Below are positions 32,541-36,142 of a DNA stretch of 36,142 nt, piece by piece. The notes under the pieces were generated by a model, which saw nothing but the letters and a program-made list of their open reading frames with translations, was not told the origin of the DNA and searched no databases. Position 1 is the stretch's first letter. Each line of letters begins with the position of its first letter. The stretch is from an uncultured Lachnospiraceae bacterium (GTDB taxonomy: Bacteria; Bacillota; Clostridia; Lachnospirales; Lachnospiraceae): assembly GCA_937916415.1 (NCBI GenBank), contig CALGGH010000270.1, forward strand, positions 1 to 36,142, in the 5' to 3' direction. The translations under genes and the position numbers were made by a program.

Positions 32541-34598
32541 ATGCCACTTCCTTTTGATACGCAAAAAGACATGGATAAAGAGGTCATCGGCAAGGTTACT
32601 CTGGACCTGAGCGCCTATTCCGGAGAGGACCTGTACTGCGACGGCGCGGTGGAGGACGAACTGCTTGAGATAGCGCGTGACAGGTCGAGCGTGGAGTATC
32701 AGGGCATAATAGAGGAGTCTGCCAGCTGGCCGATACTGTATCATCTATCACCGCTCAGGCAGAACATAGTGGAGTGGCTGCCCATTGATAAGGGCATGAA
32801 GGTGCTGGAAGTCGGCTCAGGATGCGGCGCCATAACGGGAGCGCTCGCACGCAAGGCAGGCAGGGTGGACTGCGTGGACCTGTCGCTCAAGCGCAGCCGC
32901 ATCAACGCATACCGTCTGACAGATGCCGACAACGTAACGATCCACGTGGGCAATTTCACGGACGTGGAAAAGGGACTGGACCGTGATTATGATTACGTAT
33001 GCCTGATAGGCGTGTTTGAATATGCACAGAGCTACGTGAATTCCGCCGATCCCTACGGGGACTTCCTCAGGATGACAGGAAGTCACCTGAAGCCCGGCGG
33101 ATCCATCGCCATAGCCATAGAGAACCGCTTCGGAATGAAATACTGGGCAGGATGCGCGGAAGACCACCTGGGGACGTATTTCAGTTCCATAGAGGGCTAT
33201 CCTGACGGCGGCGTGGTCAGGACGTTTACCGACAGGGCACTGATCTCCATAGCCGAGAGGTGCGGCTTTGCGCGGCACAGGATGTATTATCCCTATCCCG
33301 ACTATAAGTTCATGACCAACCTGTATTCCGAGGAGCGCCTGCCCGGGCGCGGCGAGCTCAAGCTGAACCTGCGCAATCTGGACAGGGACAGGTACCTGCT
33401 TTTTAACGAAAAGAATGCCTATGATTCGATTCTGGAGGAGGGGCTTTTTGGACTGTATTCCAATTCCTACATGCTGATACTGGGCAGCGAGCCGGACGTG
33501 GATTACGTGAGGTATTCCAATGACAGGCAGGCCGATTATGCCATCTGCACCGAGATCTCGGACAGTCATGGGCAAAAGCGCGTGATCAAGAGGGCCCTGG
33601 ACGAACAGGCGCGGGAGCATCTGCGTAAATATGCCGAGAACTGTGAAAAGCTGACCCGGAGATATGCGGGCGGCAGGCTCAGGATCAACAGGGCAATGCT
33701 TGCGGATGACGGAAACAGCCTGACATTGGACTACGTCGAAGGAGAGACGCTGGAGTCGAAGCTCGACGGACTGCTTGCCCGGAATGACGCTGACGGTTTT
33801 GCCAGGCTTTTTGGCGAATACCTGGACAGGATATCCTATGGCTCGGAAGGATCTGACGTCACCGACGTAGACCTGATCTTCTCCAACATACTGATCAACG
33901 GCGATGAGTGGACCGTCATAGATTATGAATGGACCACGACTGAATCCTGGACCGCCAGTGAGCTTGGATTCAGGGCCATTTATTGCTATGTTTTGGAAGA
34001 TGAAAAGAGAAATAAATTAGATCTGGATTTAATTTTATCCATGCTGAAGGTGAGTGACAAGGACGCTGACGCTTACCGTGAACGCGAGATGAAGTTCCAA
34101 AAGAAGGTTACCGGAGACCATAAGTCACTGGATGAGATCAGGGAGCTTATAGGCAACCGCGTGATGTCCCTGGGCGAGACGGCCGGACAAAGGGACGTGT
34201 CCCTGTCCATGAGGCCGCAGATATATGAGGATACCGGGCGGGGGTTCAACGAGGATGAATCCTTCTTTGTGAATGCCCTGCCGCTTGAAGCGCAGGTCTC
34301 GCATGGATGCAGGGCCATACGCATCGATCCCTGCAGTGAATTCTGCATCGTGACCGTACGGGAAGCCACGTGGAACGGCAGGCCCCTGCAGATGTCCGGC
34401 AGGGGATTCAGGTGCAACGGACACAAAATTGGTCCCGGCGTTTATGCCTTTGCCACCTCCGACCCCGGCTTCACCTTTGTGCTGAAGGAATACGGGGATG
34501 AACCCGTCAACGTGCTTCGGGCCGACATGACGGTGACCGTGATCGACGCGGAAACAGCATCCAGGATAGGCAGGATGGGCTTTTTGGAGAAACGCTGA
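32541..34598 (+). CDS. Methyltransferase-kinase-like fusion, WbdD-type chain terminator candidate
   Basis: A 685-residue soluble protein. An N-terminal class I SAM methyltransferase (VLEVGSGCGAITG at about 88-100, then CVDLS and KPGGSIAIAIENR) is followed by a kinase-like region. DVDLIFSNILING (442-454) and VIDYEW (459-464) resemble the catalytic loop and metal motif of aminoglycoside-kinase-like folds. A C-terminal beta-rich part (about 575-685) ends the protein. WbdD of E. coli O9a joins the same two activities to cap and stop chain growth, with Wzt reading the cap. The position after a Wzt with a C-terminal domain supports that role. The SD is AAGGA, 8 nt from the ATG. The kinase call is weaker than the methyltransferase call. 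Confidence 0.75.
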   Translation: MPLPFDTQKDMDKEVIGKVTLDLSAYSGEDLYCDGAVEDELLEIARDRSSVEYQGIIEESASWPILYHLSPLRQNIVEWLPIDKGMKVLEVGSGCGAITGALARKAGRVDCVDLSLKRSRINAYRLTDADNVTIHVGNFTDVEKGLDRDYDYVCLIGVFEYAQSYVNSADPYGDFLRMTGSHLKPGGSIAIAIENRFGMKYWAGCAEDHLGTYFSSIEGYPDGGVVRTFTDRALISIAERCGFARHRMYYPYPDYKFMTNLYSEERLPGRGELKLNLRNLDRDRYLLFNEKNAYDSILEEGLFGLYSNSYMLILGSEPDVDYVRYSNDRQADYAICTEISDSHGQKRVIKRALDEQAREHLRKYAENCEKLTRRYAGGRLRINRAMLADDGNSLTLDYVEGETLESKLDGLLARNDADGFARLFGEYLDRISYGSEGSDVTDVDLIFSNILINGDEWTVIDYEWTTTESWTASELGFRAIYCYVLEDEKRNKLDLDLILSMLKVSDKDADAYREREMKFQKKVTGDHKSLDEIRELIGNRVMSLGETAGQRDVSLSMRPQIYEDTGRGFNEDESFFVNALPLEAQVSHGCRAIRIDPCSEFCIVTVREATWNGRPLQMSGRGFRCNGHKIGPGVYAFATSDPGFTFVLKEYGDEPVNVLRADMTVTVIDAETASRIGRMGFLEKR

Positions 34599-34662
34599 CT
34601 TCGTCTGCGGGTGCATGCTTGATGAACTGAATGACAAATGGCCTTGAGAGGGTAAATGACTG

Positions 34663-36142
34663 ATGCCTGCTGAAGAGTACACGTGGGAGAGGTATTACGA
34701 AGACGTCTTCCGAAGGCAGAAAAAATACAATAACAATCTGGCCGTGCGCATAGGCGAGCTGGATTCCAGGACTGCGGAACTGCAGGCGCAGCTTGACCGG
34801 ATCACTAACAGCTCCTACTGGAAGCTGCTGGCGCCTGCACGCAAGCTGTATGGCAGGCTGCGGGGCATCCCGGGCACTGAACCGGGCGCGGGTGCCGGCG
34901 TAAATGCAGGCGATGATGAATCCGTGACCGGCGAAGCACCCGCCCCATCCGCCCACGATGCCTTCGACCCGTACGAGCGCAGGCTCTGGGCATATGAGGA
35001 TTATTATGCCGGATGGATGGCCGGGGATCCCTGGGAACAAAAATACGCCGAATACAGGGAGTCCGGCATGTCACGCATCAGGGAGGCCGGCTTTTCCGTA
35101 GTATGCATGGAGGACTGCAAGGGCATCAAGCCGCCGTTTAACATAGATGACGCTCCTAAATGGATCATATTCGTAAACAGGCAGGGGCGTCTTGCGGACG
35201 GTTATGCTGAAAGATTTGGAACGATCCTGGCCGATCATCCCGAGGCCGTGGCAGCATATGCCGACGAAGACTGGGAATATGAGACCGTGGCGGGCAAACG
35301 CAGGATTGAACCGTGGTTTAAGCCGGACTGGTCGCCGGATACGTTTGACAGTTTCTTTTATTTCGGCGGAGTTGCCCTGCTTAGGACGGATTTTGCGATC
35401 AGGGCGGACTGGCTGGGATCCTCCGATCCCTTTGCCAACGTGTATGACCTGTTTTTGCAGGCGGCAGAAAAGGCAGGCAAGACTTATGACGATGCGCGCA
35501 TTGTCCACGTGCCGCAGGTGCTGTTTCATAATGATGCCGATGCGAAGTTTGGCATCTTCGGGGGAAATGCATCAAAACCCGAAGATGATTACGCGGCGTG
35601 GAAGGCCGCCTGCGACGTGATCCGTCAGGAACTGGGCACCGGCCGACTGACGTGGGGATCCGACGAGAGGTTTGACGAGATCAAGAAAAGGTCCTTCAAG
35701 CGCCGATGCATGCGGGTAAGATTCCTGGAGGGCCAGGACGGGGTCACGAGGCACGTCCTGCGTGACAATGGCGGCGAACCCCTCGTATCGGTCCTGGTAC
35801 TCAGTAAGGACCATCCTGACGTGCTGCGATGCCTGCTTGACAGCTTCCTTGAGCGTACGGATTATCACAATCTTGAATTTGTCGTGGTGGATAACGGTTC
35901 CACCGATGCCAATAAATCTGAATACGAGTCCGTCATTGAGGACTTCTGCGGCGGAATCCCGCATCGGTACGTATACAGTCCGATGGAGTTCAACTTCTCC
36001 GCGATGTGCAACCTGGCGGCGGCTAATGCCACGGGCGATCTGCTGCTGTTCATGAACGATGACGTGGAAATCGTACAAAAGGACTGGCTGAGGCTGATGG
36101 CTGGATGCGCCACGATGCCGCACGTCGGGGCCGTGGGAGCCA
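34663..36142 (+). CDS. Large GT2 glycosyltransferase (cut by window end)
   Basis: An open frame of 493 codons runs from ATG 34663 to the window edge. Residues 1-50 are a coiled-coil-like helix ending in NSSYWKLLAPARKLY, a segment common at the front of large rhamnan-type glycosyltransferases. About 100-340 is a first domain of GT-A-like character (KWIIFVNRQGRL; AYADEDWEYE; FFYFGGVALL). From about 370 a clear GT2 domain begins: VSVLVLSKDHPDVL, FVVVDNGSTDA, and the metal motif FMNDDVEI near 465. It may hold two catalytic domains. It is downstream of the putative chain terminator and likely adds rhamnose or another backbone sugar. GAGGG lies about 12 nt before the ATG. Confidence 0.85.
   Translation, partial: MPAEEYTWERYYEDVFRRQKKYNNNLAVRIGELDSRTAELQAQLDRITNSSYWKLLAPARKLYGRLRGIPGTEPGAGAGVNAGDDESVTGEAPAPSAHDAFDPYERRLWAYEDYYAGWMAGDPWEQKYAEYRESGMSRIREAGFSVVCMEDCKGIKPPFNIDDAPKWIIFVNRQGRLADGYAERFGTILADHPEAVAAYADEDWEYETVAGKRRIEPWFKPDWSPDTFDSFFYFGGVALLRTDFAIRADWLGSSDPFANVYDLFLQAAEKAGKTYDDARIVHVPQVLFHNDADAKFGIFGGNASKPEDDYAAWKAACDVIRQELGTGRLTWGSDERFDEIKKRSFKRRCMRVRFLEGQDGVTRHVLRDNGGEPLVSVLVLSKDHPDVLRCLLDSFLERTDYHNLEFVVVDNGSTDANKSEYESVIEDFCGGIPHRYVYSPMEFNFSAMCNLAAANATGDLLLFMNDDVEIVQKDWLRLMAGCATMPHVGAVGA

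Noticed and set aside
32817..33620. Minus-strand 267-codon frame inside the methyltransferase gene
   Set aside because: It is a codon-bias shadow of a gene with clear SAM-binding motifs; no domain or start signal is visible.
1..36142. CRISPR arrays, tRNA or rRNA genes, insertion sequences, phage or plasmid genes, defence systems
   Set aside because: I searched by eye for direct-repeat arrays, cloverleaf-like ends, transposase or nuclease motifs and saw none. Gene content is glycan synthesis and wall proteins throughout.

Overview
The window is one long cell-surface polysaccharide locus. The organism is probably an anaerobic Firmicute of the Lachnospiraceae/Clostridia type. The reasons are strong GGAG-type ribosome binding sites, a lipobox lipoprotein, GH25 lysozymes with Cna-B-like, Big_2-like and wall-binding-repeat segments, roughly even base composition, and frequent AGG and ATA codons. 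I saw no rRNA, tRNA, CRISPR array, transposase or integrase. The taxonomic call is an inference from style, not from a marker gene.

Layout. (1) 1-919 (minus) is the start of a polytopic membrane protein cut by the window edge. (2) 1013-8411 (plus) holds a GT2 polyprenyl-phosphate-sugar synthase type enzyme, a UPF0104-type flippase candidate, a GT-C-like membrane glycosyltransferase, a ChbG/YdjC-type deacetylase and two GT4 glycosyltransferases. (3) 8434-13717 is mostly on the minus strand: an FkbH-like glyceryl-loading enzyme, an acyl carrier protein, an AlgI/DltB-type MBOAT acyltransferase and an SGNH-fold membrane protein. One plus-strand VOC/epimerase-like gene sits among them. (4) 13789-22786 (plus) holds a large membrane protein, a NodB-fold deacetylase-like protein, a UDP-glucuronate 4-epimerase, two SGNH-type exported proteins (one with its catalytic residues replaced) and a 1009-residue membrane-anchored GH25 lysozyme. 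(5) 22859-36142 (plus) holds rmlB, a second GT2, an acyltransferase-3 protein, a GT-C-like protein, rmlA, a second GH25 lysozyme, rmlC, an ABC polysaccharide exporter (Wzm/Wzt with a C-terminal cargo domain), a methyltransferase-kinase fusion resembling WbdD chain terminators, and a large GT2 cut by the window end.

How it may work together. RmlA, RmlB and RmlC would feed dTDP-rhamnose synthesis (no rmlD is in the window), and the epimerase would supply UDP-galacturonate. GT4 and GT2 enzymes would build the chain in the cytoplasm. The methyltransferase-kinase may cap it and the Wzt C-terminal domain may read that cap for export. GT2/flippase/GT-C sets, deacetylases, SGNH proteins and two acyltransferases would decorate the glycan outside the membrane. 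GH25 lysozymes may open or remodel the wall where the polymer passes or attaches.

The most interesting proposal is that FkbH-like enzyme + carrier protein + MBOAT + SGNH protein form an analogue of the DltA-DltC-DltB-DltD system. It would transfer a glycerate-derived (or other hydroxyacyl) group from a carrier-protein thioester to the surface polymer.
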